Origin: Rhodococcus globerulus NBRC 14531
GTDB lineage: Bacteria > Actinomycetota > Actinomycetes > Mycobacteriales > Mycobacteriaceae
Assembly (NCBI RefSeq): GCF_001894805.1
Contig: NZ_BCWX01000002.1
Coordinates: forward strand, 248,001 to 312,000
DNA length: 64,000 nt
Direction: 5' to 3'
Below, in pieces: positions 52,823 through 61,858 of this stretch. The translations under genes and the position numbers were made by a program. The notes under the pieces are model-generated. The model worked only from the letters and a program-made list of their open reading frames with translations. It was not told the DNA's origin and ran no database searches. How positions within the stretch are numbered: position 1 is the first letter of the stretch; every line of letters starts with the position of its first letter.

Positions 52823-52863
52823 CACTGATGCCCAGCCGAATCGAATTCGGCTGGGCATCAGTG
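52823..52863. terminator. Bidirectional terminator between gatB and the alcohol dehydrogenase gene
   Basis: A perfect 18-bp stem (52823-52840 with 52846-52863) and a five-base TCGAA loop between two convergent genes, the strongest hairpin in the window. Confidence 0.92.
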
Positions 52864-52879
52864 GTTTACCGCTGTCGAT

Positions 52880-53926
52880 CTACAAGCCAGGGACCACAAC
52901 CGCGCGGCCGCTGAGCGTTCCGGCGGCCAAGCGTCGATACGCTTCCGCTCCGTTGTCGAGACTGAAGGTCTCGACCGCGATGTCGAAAATGCCGGCGTGC
53001 GCGAGGTCGATCAATTCGATCAACTCGTTGCGGGCGCCCCAGTACGGAACTGTCACCGAAGCCTCGTAAGGACTTTGGAAGAATCCAACTTTGGCGTGCG
53101 CCTGGCTGTCGCCGATCCCGACGATCGTGACGTCCGATCCGACGCCGGCAACCGCCATCGCGGTGTCGATGGTGGGCTGATAGCCGACGAAGTCGAGAAC
53201 CAGTGCGGCGCCCTGACTTCCGGTGATCTTGCGGACGTTCTCGGCCGCGTTCTTGTCGGACAGGACAACTTCGTGAGCGCCCACCTTGGTTGCCAGTTCG
53301 AGCTTGTCCGCGCTCACGTCCAGTGCGATAACGGTAGCCGCCGAGAGGTGGCGGAGGAGTTGAATGGCAACGTGGCCGAGGCCGCCGGTTCCGATGACAA
53401 TGGCGTACGAGCCTCCGCGAAGTTTTGGCAGGGACCGTTTGATCGCGTGATACGGCGTCAAGCCTGCGTCGGTCAACGGCACTGTCTTGACCGGGTCGAG
53501 GTCACCGATCGGGACAAGGTGGCGAGGAGAGTCGACGATCATGAACTCGGCCAGCGCGCCGGGGGCGCCCAGTCCGGGAGGGCGAATACCGAGTTCCTCT
53601 GCGCGAGAACAGTAGTTTTCGAGTCCCTGTGAGCAGTGCCAGCAATTTCCGCAGCCCCACGGGCCGTAGACCACGACGTTGGTTCCGATGTCGAGACCTT
53701 CGACGCCGTCGCCAACCGCTGCGACACGGCCGGCACCTTCGTGGCCGAGAGTGAGCGGCAGGCCGTAACTGTACTGCTCTTCCGGCAGGCTCATGATGAA
53801 GTCGTCCGAGTGGCAGACGCCGGCTGCGGTCACTTCCAGGAGCACTTCACCTGGACCAGGTTCGGGTTTGGGAATCTCCGTGAGTTCGGGTTCAGCGCCG
53901 ATTCTCGTGTACTGGATTGCCTTCAT
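52880..53926 (-). CDS. NAD-dependent zinc alcohol dehydrogenase
   Basis: 348 residues from ATG 53926 with AAAGGAG five bases upstream. Catalytic zinc site AGVCHSDDF and LGHEGAGRVAAVGDGVEG; structural zinc cluster GPWGCGNCWHCSQGLENYC; Rossmann motif GTGGLGHVAIQLLR followed by an acidic residue in ALDVSADKLELA, favouring NAD+ over NADP+. Distinct from the nicotinoprotein dehydrogenase at 7027. General substrate range is primary or secondary alcohols; nothing nearby narrows it. Confidence 0.9.
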   Translation of the reverse strand: MKAIQYTRIGAEPELTEIPKPEPGPGEVLLEVTAAGVCHSDDFIMSLPEEQYSYGLPLTLGHEGAGRVAAVGDGVEGLDIGTNVVVYGPWGCGNCWHCSQGLENYCSRAEELGIRPPGLGAPGALAEFMIVDSPRHLVPIGDLDPVKTVPLTDAGLTPYHAIKRSLPKLRGGSYAIVIGTGGLGHVAIQLLRHLSAATVIALDVSADKLELATKVGAHEVVLSDKNAAENVRKITGSQGAALVLDFVGYQPTIDTAMAVAGVGSDVTIVGIGDSQAHAKVGFFQSPYEASVTVPYWGARNELIELIDLAHAGIFDIAVETFSLDNGAEAYRRLAAGTLSGRAVVVPGL

Positions 53927-53963
53927 TCCGACTCCTTTGTCCCGACTGCGTTGTCGTGGTTGG

Positions 53964-55604
53964 TCAACGGGTCCTGGCAGCGTGGTGATTAGTCCCGCTA
54001 ACAAAAGGGTACGCGTCAGCGCATGTTCGGTCACGGGATCGGTGAGTCTGTTCAGAACGGTGGTGGGTCGTTGCCGTAGTCGATGTGTTTGCTAGGTGTG
54101 CGCTTTCGGGGCACATGCTGTCGGGGTGTGGAGATCGGGAAGGTTTGGCGGCGTTTGCGTTCCGCATTCTTCGCCGCCCGGTTTGAATCTTGACGCGGCG
54201 GTGTTTGCGTTCGCTTCGGATGCGGGCAGCTTTGTTCTCCAGTCGTGTCCGTCGTCTGGTGCCGCCTTCCGGTGGCGGTGGTTCCTGCATCCCGGCGAGT
54301 AGTCCGGCAGCTCTGGTGCGGTAGCAATGGCCGGTCTGCGAAGTCAGAGTGACGCTGCGGTCCGGATTCGGGGCGAGCTGCCACTTCCCGGAATGCTTGA
54401 GGCGGTGATGGTTGCGGCAGAACGCACTCAGATTCGACGCAACCGTCTTCCCACCCTTCGCGGGGTTGGTGTGGTTGAACGGATCGTTGTGGTCGAGGTC
54501 GCAGTTCCAGGCCGGGACATCGCAGTGCGGCCATTGGCAGCTTCCCTCGCTGACCCGCAGCCACGTGTCGAGTGCCGCGCCGGGGCGGTAGACCAACGCC
54601 GAAGCGGGCGCAGGTGCCGGTTCAGGTTCAGCGTCTGCCGGGACTCGCACTTCCCGAACGTCTGCGTCTTTCGCGATGTCGCGGGCATGCTCGGCGCTGA
54701 TCACGCCGTACCCGTCGAGGTGAGCGGGTTCGTCGCTGCCGGGAGTGTCGCTGCCGGCGACGGTGGATTCGTGCATCACGACATGAACGAGTGGCCGGCG
54801 AATGATGATCATGCCACTGCGGTCCTGTGGGCAATCGGCGCGGTCGCAGTCGCACACCAACACCGTTGAACCGCTCACCAAAGCGCCCAACGCATCCGCT
54901 CGGCGCTGCTCATAGGTGCGGGAGTCGTGGCGGCACAACGACATCGCCAGTTCCCGCAACCGGCCGTCGAAGGCGCGGGCTTGTTCGGCCGGGATGCTGC
55001 CGAGGATGCGGGCCATCCCGTCTTCGGCGGCACTAACCCCCACGAACCGATCGGCGAGGGCTCGGCGTCGTCGTTCCCGCATGCCTTCCGGATCGACGCG
55101 GGCCACGATCCGGTCGATCGCCGCCGTCAACCGCCGACCCGTCAACCCCGTCCCACCGTCCACCGGTGGAGCCAACACCTGCTCGAGCAGCAAGCGTTCG
55201 ACTTCGTCGATCAGCTCGTCGCTGACATTCGCGGTCGCGGACTCGATCAGCCCAACCCGGTAGAAGTCGAGTTCACCGCGGGCCATCGCCGCCCGCGTGC
55301 GATGCAACCGCGTCTTCAACGCAAAACCCAACCCGATGAGCTTCCCGGCAGCAGCCCGTCCCATCGTCAGGACCGCGCTGACCTCGGATTCGGCCAACTC
55401 GTGCGCCGACGACGTCCACGTGCCACCCTCGACATGCTCGGCGCTACGGCGGGTGAAGAACTCCGCGACCACGGCCAGTTTCCGCTCGACCAACATCGCC
55501 TCGCACGAATGCAATTCGGCCATCAAATCAACGAGGGCGCAATCAGTTTCGGTACCACTCAGCTGTGCCGAGATACCGAAACTTCCCACCCCTGGATCGA
55601 ACAT
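53964..55604 (-). CDS. DUF222/HNH endonuclease-domain protein (13E12-repeat type)
   Basis: 546 residues from ATG 55604 with GGTGGGGGA upstream. The long helical N-terminal DUF222 domain (about residues 30-330) is followed by an HNH nuclease site: CQWPHCDVPAWNCDLDHNDP, NLSAFCRNHHRLKH with paired Cys and His ligands. The last ~100 residues are basic, low-complexity (RRRTRLENKAARIRSERK). These proteins are numerous in mycobacteria and rhodococci, some tied to 13E12 repeats, and are suspected selfish or phage-defence elements; function is unproven. It interrupts what is otherwise pfkA-gatB/lppZ-doxX conserved order. Confidence 0.88.
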   Translation of the reverse strand: MFDPGVGSFGISAQLSGTETDCALVDLMAELHSCEAMLVERKLAVVAEFFTRRSAEHVEGGTWTSSAHELAESEVSAVLTMGRAAAGKLIGLGFALKTRLHRTRAAMARGELDFYRVGLIESATANVSDELIDEVERLLLEQVLAPPVDGGTGLTGRRLTAAIDRIVARVDPEGMRERRRRALADRFVGVSAAEDGMARILGSIPAEQARAFDGRLRELAMSLCRHDSRTYEQRRADALGALVSGSTVLVCDCDRADCPQDRSGMIIIRRPLVHVVMHESTVAGSDTPGSDEPAHLDGYGVISAEHARDIAKDADVREVRVPADAEPEPAPAPASALVYRPGAALDTWLRVSEGSCQWPHCDVPAWNCDLDHNDPFNHTNPAKGGKTVASNLSAFCRNHHRLKHSGKWQLAPNPDRSVTLTSQTGHCYRTRAAGLLAGMQEPPPPEGGTRRRTRLENKAARIRSERKHRRVKIQTGRRRMRNANAAKPSRSPHPDSMCPESAHLANTSTTATTHHRSEQTHRSRDRTCADAYPFVSGTNHHAARTR

Positions 55605-55713
55605 TCCCCCACCGTAATCGAAATCCTGTTCGATTGGGAGGGCTCCTGAAAATCAGTCGGAAAAGTCTGAATGCTGACTGGAAACTTCAGGGCGGCTTAG
55701 CTTTTGACGAGTA

Positions 55714-56874
55714 TCAGTCGACTCCGCCGCCGCCGCTGGGCATGGGAATCTTCACTACCTTGTCGTCATTCGGGCCAGGTTCGCCCGCCGACTTGTTGAC
55801 GGTGCTGACCCACAGCAATCCGTCCGCGCCCAACGCCAGGCCTTCGAGTTGACCGTAAGTATCCTTGGCAACAGCACCCGGCGGTGTGGTGATGGCGCCG
55901 GTACCGGGGTCGGTTGCCAGTGAAGCCACGGCTTTACCCGCGCCCAAAGCCACTGCAACAACGCCTTGTACTGCCACGCAGCCGCCTACTCCCGGGCGGT
56001 CGGGCCACGTCCAAGCCGGAGCGGTCACGGTACCGTCTGCACCTACCCGTTGGAGGCGATCCTCCAGTGCGGTGCGATCGGTGACCCACGTCGCGATGCC
56101 GGGTTCCACGCACACGCCACCGCCATTACCGATACCTGACAGGACAACGTCGGGGCGCGGGGGAGTGGCATTGGGGGCGAGGGATCGAACACGAAGCAGC
56201 TTGCCGGCCAGTGATGCGGGATCGTTTGCAGCAGCTGGATTTCCGGCATCTCCGGTCAGGACCATGAGTTGATCGGGTGCGGCAAACTCGAGGGAACCTC
56301 GGTTCCCGTTGGCGCCCCGAGGAATTCCTCCGAGGACTACCTTTGCGGTGTCGCCCGGCGCAATGCGGACCACACGATTGTCTGAGCCCGTCGTGACGTA
56401 CGCGTAGATCAGGTTGTCTTCGACGAAGGTAGGGGACAGGGCAATATCGAGTAGTCCGCCGTCAGCACTTCCGTCGACGTCGATCTTGGCGACCTCGACG
56501 GGGATTTGGCCGGGGGCGACCTGCAGGATCCGGCCGGTCCGGCGTTCGGCAACCAGACCTGAGTTTCCGTCTGGCAGGGTGAGCAGTCCACCGGTGGTGT
56601 CGAGGCACGTTGCGATGACCGCCGGGTCGGCATCCACACACGGGCCGAGGGGGCCGCTGGGTGCTACGGGCGGAGCGGTAGTTGTCGAGGGTTGCGGGTT
56701 CTGCGGCGCAACTTCCGCGTTCGATTGGATGGTCGGTTCCGGAGTGAAAGGGCTTGCCGTCGATTCGTCGAAGTCGGCGCAACCGGAAAGGATGGACGCA
56801 GCGAAGGCGAGTGCCAAGGTTGCCGATGCGGCGCGTCGTGTTCTGCGCGACGTGTTGCGTCCACCCGTAGTCAT
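55714..56874 (-). CDS. lppZ: LppZ-like lipoprotein with glucose/sorbosone dehydrogenase beta-propeller
   Basis: 386 residues. Signal with lipobox SILSGC (Cys31), then a Pro/Thr-rich linker to about residue 75, then a six-bladed propeller resembling soluble quinoprotein glucose dehydrogenase: PDGNSGLVAERRTGRILQV, GLLDIALSPTFVEDNLIYAY, GNRGSLEFAAPDQLMVLTGD. Conserved PQQ-binding residues cannot be confirmed, so enzymatic activity is uncertain. M. tuberculosis LppZ (Rv3006) has the same plan and is next to a DoxX gene (Rv3005c), as here. Confidence 0.86.
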   Translation of the reverse strand: MTTGGRNTSRRTRRAASATLALAFAASILSGCADFDESTASPFTPEPTIQSNAEVAPQNPQPSTTTAPPVAPSGPLGPCVDADPAVIATCLDTTGGLLTLPDGNSGLVAERRTGRILQVAPGQIPVEVAKIDVDGSADGGLLDIALSPTFVEDNLIYAYVTTGSDNRVVRIAPGDTAKVVLGGIPRGANGNRGSLEFAAPDQLMVLTGDAGNPAAANDPASLAGKLLRVRSLAPNATPPRPDVVLSGIGNGGGVCVEPGIATWVTDRTALEDRLQRVGADGTVTAPAWTWPDRPGVGGCVAVQGVVAVALGAGKAVASLATDPGTGAITTPPGAVAKDTYGQLEGLALGADGLLWVSTVNKSAGEPGPNDDKVVKIPMPSGGGGVD

Positions 56875-56963
56875 GGTGAAGACGTTACGTAACCGATGCC
56901 CTGCGCCGCCACGCCGGAGTAGGTTCCCCGACCTCGTCGTGTCACCGCTTTAGGCTCTCCTAC

Positions 56964-57791
56964 GTGACTGACGAGCGAAAAGACCCCAGCGAACTGTCGG
57001 AACCCGGCGTGGCGACGGGCAAAGTGTCCAGTCCTTACGACTCACCGACGGAGCAGTTTCCTCCGGTGAATGCCCGCAATTCGTTGCCGCGAACCGACGA
57101 CGATCTCGATTTCGGTTCAGCGCAAGCAAATTCCGTGACCGAACAAATCCCGGCATATCGTCCGGGGTTACTTGATAAACCGACTGAGGTGCTCACACGC
57201 GATACCGCGTACGAGATGCCGGCCGATCCGGTCGCGGTCGCAGACCCGATTCCGGTGGCCGAAGATCCGCGGCCGAGCCGAGGAACACTGGATCTCGGTC
57301 TTTTGGCGCTCCGGTTGGCGGTGGGCGGCACCGCGTTGGTACACGGATTACAGAAGCTGACGGGTTTGTGGAACGGCCCGGGGCTGGGCGGCTTCGAAAC
57401 GATGTTGGCCGAAGCGGGATTCGAACAGGCCAAGTTGTTGGCAATTTTGGGTGCGGTCGGCGAGGTGGCTGGTGGCGCACTGCTGATTTTGGGTCTGTTG
57501 ACTCCGATTGCCGCGGCGTCGGTGCTGGCCGTGATGATCAATGCATGGGCGCTTCGTCAGTTGGCTGAGCCAGGTCTCGAGTACTTTGCGCCAAACGGAA
57601 CCGAGTACGAGATGCTCTTGGGGATCTGCGCTGGTGTGATCATCCTCACGGGACCAGGGCGAATCGCGCTGGACGGCCGCCGAGGCTGGGCGAAGCGGCC
57701 CTTCATCGGTTCGTTGGTTGTGCTGATTCTGGGTATCGGTGCCGGCGTGTGCACGTGGATTTTCCTGAACGGGGCGAACCCGCTCATCTGA
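56964..57791 (+). CDS. DoxX-family membrane protein with long disordered N-terminus
   Basis: 275 residues. GTG 56964 follows TAGGCT (56951-56956) by seven bases. Residues 1-110 are hydrophilic and acidic; then four membrane helices with the DoxX pattern LRLAVGGTALVHGLQKL, GVGE-like GAVGEVAGGALLILGLLTPIAA and a C-terminal helix. In mycobacteria the homologue (Rv3005c) was reported to form a membrane oxidoreductase complex with SseA and SodA for thiol oxidative stress. Divergent from lppZ. Confidence 0.88.
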   Translation: MTDERKDPSELSEPGVATGKVSSPYDSPTEQFPPVNARNSLPRTDDDLDFGSAQANSVTEQIPAYRPGLLDKPTEVLTRDTAYEMPADPVAVADPIPVAEDPRPSRGTLDLGLLALRLAVGGTALVHGLQKLTGLWNGPGLGGFETMLAEAGFEQAKLLAILGAVGEVAGGALLILGLLTPIAAASVLAVMINAWALRQLAEPGLEYFAPNGTEYEMLLGICAGVIILTGPGRIALDGRRGWAKRPFIGSLVVLILGIGAGVCTWIFLNGANPLI

Positions 57792-57807
57792 TCCGATGTA
57801 GAAAAAC

Positions 57808-57843
57808 AGCCGCCCGCCTCTCCGAAAAGGAAGGCGGGCGGCT
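57808..57843. terminator. Bidirectional terminator between the DoxX gene and the APC permease gene
   Basis: A perfect 12-bp stem of nearly all G and C (57808-57819 with 57832-57843) flanked by AAAAAC on the left and GCTGTTT on the right, so both convergent genes get a T-rich tail. Confidence 0.9.
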
Positions 57844-57865
57844 GCTGTTTGTCGATCTGGGTTGA

Positions 57866-59401
57866 TCAATCCTTGACGAGCACCGGTGCGGCATTGGCGG
57901 CCGGGATCGCCGTGCCGTCCTTCAGCTTGCGACCGAGTACCGATTTGCGGTGACCGTACGCGAAGTACACGACAACGCCGATCGCCATCCAGACCACAAA
58001 TCGAATCCAGGTTTCGACCGACAGGTTGAGCATGAGCCAACCGCAGGCGAGAACCGCGAGAATCGGAACGAACGGCACCCACGGCACGCGGAATCCGCGC
58101 GGCAGATCGGGACGGGTGCGGCGAAGCACGATCACGCCGACGCAGACGAGCACAAAGGCGAACAGCGTGCCGATGTTGACCATCTCTTCGAGAGTTCCCA
58201 TGGGGAAGAAGGCAGCGAGCACTGCGACGATGCCGCCGACGATCAGCGTGATGCGCAGCGGGATGCCCTTGCTGGTGGTCTTGGCAAGCTTCCTGGGCAT
58301 CAGGCCGTCACGTGACATGGCAAACAGGACGCGGGTCTGGCCGAGCATCATGACCATGACAACAGTGGTCAGGCCGGCGAGGCCGCCGAAGTTGATGGCA
58401 GTTTGTGCCCATCCGATTCCGTTGGCTTCGAAGGCGGTGGCGAGCGTGGCACTCGAGTCGCCGACGAGCGGGCTACCGTCCTTGAGTTCGGTGTACTTGA
58501 CCATGCCGGTCAGAACCAGGGTGACAGCGACGTACAGGACGGTCACGATCGCGACCGAGCCGAAGATTCCGCGCGGCAGCGACTTCTGGGGGTTCTTCGT
58601 CTCTTCGGCGGTGGTAGCGACGACGTCGAACCCGATGAAGGCAAAGAAGACCAGGCTGGCAGCGGCAAGGAGACCGTATGCGCCGTAACTGCTTCCGCCG
58701 GCTCCGGTCAGCCAAGCAAACAGCGTCTGGTGAATTCCGCTAGCCGTGCTCTCAGCGCCTTCGGCGGGCGGGATGAAGGGCGAGTAGTTCTCTTTCTTGA
58801 TGTAGAACGCACCGACGACGATGACAAGGAGAACAACTGCGATCTTGATCGCGGTGATGACGGCAGAGACTCGGGACGAAACCTTGGTGCCGATCGCGAG
58901 AATAAGTGTGATCGCTCCGATGATGAGCAGTGCGCCCCAGTCGAAGCTGATGGATCCGATGTGAGCTGTGGTGCTTCCGCTCGCCCCGATCACATTGCCG
59001 AGATAGAGCGACCACCCCTTGCCGACTACGGCGGAGGCAAGTGCAAATTCGAGGATCAGGTCCCAGCCGATGATCCAGGCTGCGAATTCGCCGAAGGTTG
59101 CATACGAGAACGTGTACGCGCTGCCGGCGACGGGGACCGTCGAGGCAAACTCTGCGTAACAGAGGGCTGCAAGTGCACACGCGATGGCTGCAAGAACAAA
59201 GGCCAGTGAGATCGAGGGGCCCGCTACGTTGCCGGCTGTTCTGGCGGTGAGGGTGAAGATACCTGCGCCGATGACAACGGCGACGCCGAAGACCGTGAGG
59301 TCCTTCGCGGTCAGTTCCTTTTTGAGCTTGGTTTCAGGCTCGTCGGTGTCCGCGATCGATTGCTCGACGGATTTGGTGCGCCATATGCCGACTCCGGGCA
59401 T
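57866..59401 (-). CDS. APC-superfamily amino acid permease
   Basis: 511 residues from ATG 59401 with CAAGGAG upstream. Twelve or so membrane segments; the N-terminal unwound-helix motif VVIGAGIFTLTA and the adjacent FVLAAIACALAALCYAEFASTVP match the cationic/broad-range amino acid transporters of the YfnA type. Cytoplasmic N-terminus of about 30 charged residues. Substrate not evident. Divergent from the STM4015-like gene at 59797. Confidence 0.9.
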   Translation of the reverse strand: MPGVGIWRTKSVEQSIADTDEPETKLKKELTAKDLTVFGVAVVIGAGIFTLTARTAGNVAGPSISLAFVLAAIACALAALCYAEFASTVPVAGSAYTFSYATFGEFAAWIIGWDLILEFALASAVVGKGWSLYLGNVIGASGSTTAHIGSISFDWGALLIIGAITLILAIGTKVSSRVSAVITAIKIAVVLLVIVVGAFYIKKENYSPFIPPAEGAESTASGIHQTLFAWLTGAGGSSYGAYGLLAAASLVFFAFIGFDVVATTAEETKNPQKSLPRGIFGSVAIVTVLYVAVTLVLTGMVKYTELKDGSPLVGDSSATLATAFEANGIGWAQTAINFGGLAGLTTVVMVMMLGQTRVLFAMSRDGLMPRKLAKTTSKGIPLRITLIVGGIVAVLAAFFPMGTLEEMVNIGTLFAFVLVCVGVIVLRRTRPDLPRGFRVPWVPFVPILAVLACGWLMLNLSVETWIRFVVWMAIGVVVYFAYGHRKSVLGRKLKDGTAIPAANAAPVLVKD

Positions 59402-59796
59402 GTATTGCTCCTTGATTGATTCCCGGCGACCTTGTGGGGGACGGGAGGTGGCTGACAGTTGTCGAATGTGATGTGGGTCTCATCGACTAGATGAGGGAAC
59501 CATTGGTGAGCGCAGTGCGCAAGTCGCGGCCACTGAACTAAATAAAATGATCACTTCACTCGCCATCAACCCCCCGTACATATCTGTTTTGATCAGCTGG
59601 CTCCGTGCACACTACGGGAAGTGAATTCGATCACGCACATTTCGTACTAATGCGTCCGAATTGTCCGCAGCAGCAGCGCATTCCGGTCAGTCTCTCCGCG
59701 CGTCGTGTCGCGTCATTTCAGTACCTGTCGGTCGGTCTTGCTATCAATAAGCGATCAACCGCGACGCTCGCGGTACCCGACTTGAAGGAGATCGTG
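59402..59796. other. 395-base divergent intergenic region with a small hairpin, no gene seen
   Basis: Between the APC permease and the STM4015-like gene. A plus-strand open frame runs through 59605-59796 into the STM4015-like gene but lacks a ribosome site and reads as low-complexity, so it is not called. CTCATC-GACTA-GATGAG (59479-59495) is a perfect small hairpin about 80 bases upstream of the permease start and could be part of a leader. Around 59535-59580 the DNA is AT-rich. No precursor-peptide-like ORF with a ribosome site was found. Confidence 0.5.
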
Positions 59797-60750
59797 ATGA
59801 TCCAGGCCCATCTCGACGCGTTGCACGGGCTTCCGGCTTTCGACTTCCCAGCTGCGGGGGCGACTGATTCAGCACTGCCCGCTGCGGGTGCTGTGGCGTG
59901 GCGCATCTCGGTGGAACCGTATTCGGATGACTCGGAAGAGTTTTCCGAGGCCTGGGCACGGTTTGTCGAGAAGGTGGACCTGTCGGCGGTGCAGGCTCTG
60001 ATCATCGGCCAGTGGGGTGAGTCGTACGAGGTCAACTCGTCGTCGATCGTGGAACTGGTTGTCGAGCAACGTCACCGGTTGACGTCGCTGCGGGCGCTAT
60101 TTCTCGCGGACATCACACAGGAGCAGCAGGAGATTTCCTGGATTCAGCAATCCGACGTCACTCCTGTACTCGGCGCGTTTCCGGAGTTGGTCGAGTTCGG
60201 CATTCGTGGTGGCACGGAATTGCAGTTCCCAGAAACCAGTCATAGTGCGCTACGTCGATTGACCGTCGAGTCGGGTGGACTGCCCGCCGCAGTTGTCCAC
60301 GGTGTGTCCTCTAGTAACTTCCCGGCGCTCGAGTTTCTCGATCTGTGGCTCGGGACAGACAATTACGGGGGAGACGCGACCATCGAGGATCTGGCTGTCA
60401 TTCTCGGCGGTACGAAATTGCCGTCGTTGCGGCACCTGGGTCTGCGTAACAGCGAGATTCAGGACGATATCGCCAAGGCGATTGTTACTGCCCCGATTCT
60501 CGGGCAGCTCACCACGGTGGATCTTTCGATGGGCACGCTCTCGGATGACGGCGCCCAAGCGCTTCTCGGCACCAGTTCTTTTAAGGGTCTCGAGTTTCTC
60601 GACCTGCACTACCATTTTCTCAGTGATGCCGCGATCACGGAATTGACCCGGCATTGCGCCGAATTGGGAGTTCGGGTCGATCTGTCCGAGCAGACCGACG
60701 CGGATGAGTACGACGATGAGATCTGTCGATATGTTGCAGTCTCCGAGTAA
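59797..60750 (+). CDS. STM4015-family protein (leucine-rich-repeat-like)
   Basis: 317 residues from ATG 59797, with AAGGAG six bases upstream; the longer frame from 59605 is rejected. The start MIQAHLDALHGLPAFDFP is followed by an N-terminal domain and then leucine-rich-repeat-like units about 25-30 residues apart (FPELVEFGIRG, FPALEFLDLWLG, LPSLRHLGLRNS, LTTVDLSMGTL, LEFLDLHYHFL). The overall match is to the family named after Salmonella STM4015, always found with STM4011-STM4014 homologues. LRR proteins bind other proteins or peptides, so a substrate-holding role is possible; no function is known to me. Confidence 0.82.
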   Translation: MIQAHLDALHGLPAFDFPAAGATDSALPAAGAVAWRISVEPYSDDSEEFSEAWARFVEKVDLSAVQALIIGQWGESYEVNSSSIVELVVEQRHRLTSLRALFLADITQEQQEISWIQQSDVTPVLGAFPELVEFGIRGGTELQFPETSHSALRRLTVESGGLPAAVVHGVSSSNFPALEFLDLWLGTDNYGGDATIEDLAVILGGTKLPSLRHLGLRNSEIQDDIAKAIVTAPILGQLTTVDLSMGTLSDDGAQALLGTSSFKGLEFLDLHYHFLSDAAITELTRHCAELGVRVDLSEQTDADEYDDEICRYVAVSE

Positions 60751-61858
60751 TCCCTCGTCGCCGCCTTTCCATTCGCGGTTCGTAGTTATCGGGGTTACGG
60801 GCAATCGTCGAGTTTCCGGGTTTGTCGACGCGGTCACGGCAGCGGGATTGCCGACTCCGCGTGTTCTGGGTTGGCGTGAGATTATCGGTCGAGATTATGG
60901 TTTCAACGCTGGCGAGATCGTTCGAATCGATTCGCCCGGAGAAGATTCCGTGGTGGACCGATACCTTCGCGGTACGGACGAGTCGACACGGGTTGAGGGC
61001 ACCGGCAAGTGGTATCGACGATTCACTACCGAGATTCGCGAGATTACCGATCGAGCAGATCGCGTCGGTGCTCGGGTTCTCGGTGATGCGAACGAGATCG
61101 CGATGATGTTCGACAAACGGCGCTGCCATCGCCACCTCGACGCTGCCGGGGTACGGGTCCCCGCGGCGTTGGAGACTGCGCCCCGAAGCTACGCCGAACT
61201 CGAGCAACTAGCAGCCGACGCACACATGCCACGAGTGTTCGTCAAGCTTGCTCACGGCTCGTCGGCGTCGGGAGTGATTGCGCTGCAATGGGGTCCGCGC
61301 GGGCAGGTCCGGGCCGTCACGTCGGTGGAAGTGAGTGCTGATGGTGCGCTGCACAACTCACTTCGAGTGCGCACATATCGAACGAGGGCTGCCATCGCGT
61401 CAATTGTCGATCGGCTCGCGCCCGACGGACTTCATGTCGAAGCGTGGATACCCAAAGCATCGCTCGGCGGACGCACCGCCGACGTTCGTGTGGTGGTTGT
61501 CGGGGGTGTTGCCACCCATGCCGTAGTGCGGACCAGCGCTTCTCCGCTTACCAATCTGCATCTTGGCGGTACCCGCGGTGCACTCGTCGACGCGATGACT
61601 GTTGCAGGTGAGAACTGGTCACAGCTTCTGGAATTGAGTGAGCGGGCAGCAGCGTGTTTTCCGGCGGCACCCCATGTCGGAATCGACGTCTTGCCCGGCG
61701 TCGGGTGGCGACGCTTCACGGTGGGGGAGGTCAATGCGTTCGGAGATCTCCTGCCGGGGCTTACCGGTCTGCCCGGAAGCCCCGCCGAGGGAATGACTAC
61801 GTATCAAGCACAAGTAGATTCGCTACAGAAATCGGAAAACGTGGAGTATGCCCGGTGA
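60704..61858 (+). CDS. STM4014-family ATP-grasp protein
   Basis: 384 residues if translated from ATG 60704; ATGs at 60716 and 60731 are alternatives (the folded part begins near residue 25), giving a 20-47-base overlap with the preceding gene. N-terminal FVVIGVTGNRRVSGFVDAV is a pre-ATP-grasp domain; the ATP-grasp part has FDKRRCHRHLDAAGVRVP, the ATP-lysine segment RVFVKLAHGSSASGVIAL, DVRVVVVGGVATHAVVRTS and a metal-binding GEVNAFGDLLPGL. ATP-grasp enzymes join a carboxylate to an amine or thiol through an acyl phosphate. In this set it is the only ligase-like member. Ends with GTGA overlap to the hydrolase. Confidence 0.85.
   Translation: MSTTMRSVDMLQSPSNPSSPPFHSRFVVIGVTGNRRVSGFVDAVTAAGLPTPRVLGWREIIGRDYGFNAGEIVRIDSPGEDSVVDRYLRGTDESTRVEGTGKWYRRFTTEIREITDRADRVGARVLGDANEIAMMFDKRRCHRHLDAAGVRVPAALETAPRSYAELEQLAADAHMPRVFVKLAHGSSASGVIALQWGPRGQVRAVTSVEVSADGALHNSLRVRTYRTRAAIASIVDRLAPDGLHVEAWIPKASLGGRTADVRVVVVGGVATHAVVRTSASPLTNLHLGGTRGALVDAMTVAGENWSQLLELSERAAACFPAAPHVGIDVLPGVGWRRFTVGEVNAFGDLLPGLTGLPGSPAEGMTTYQAQVDSLQKSENVEYAR

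Noticed and set aside
55622-55700. Imperfect hairpin between the DUF222/HNH and lppZ genes
   Set aside because: CCTGAA/TTCAGG and CAGTC/GACTG pairs are short, widely spaced and interrupted; too weak to call a terminator.
59605-59796. Upstream extension of the STM4015-like gene by 64 codons
   Set aside because: No ribosome site at its start, composition unlike the rest, and AAGGAG precedes the ATG at 59797.
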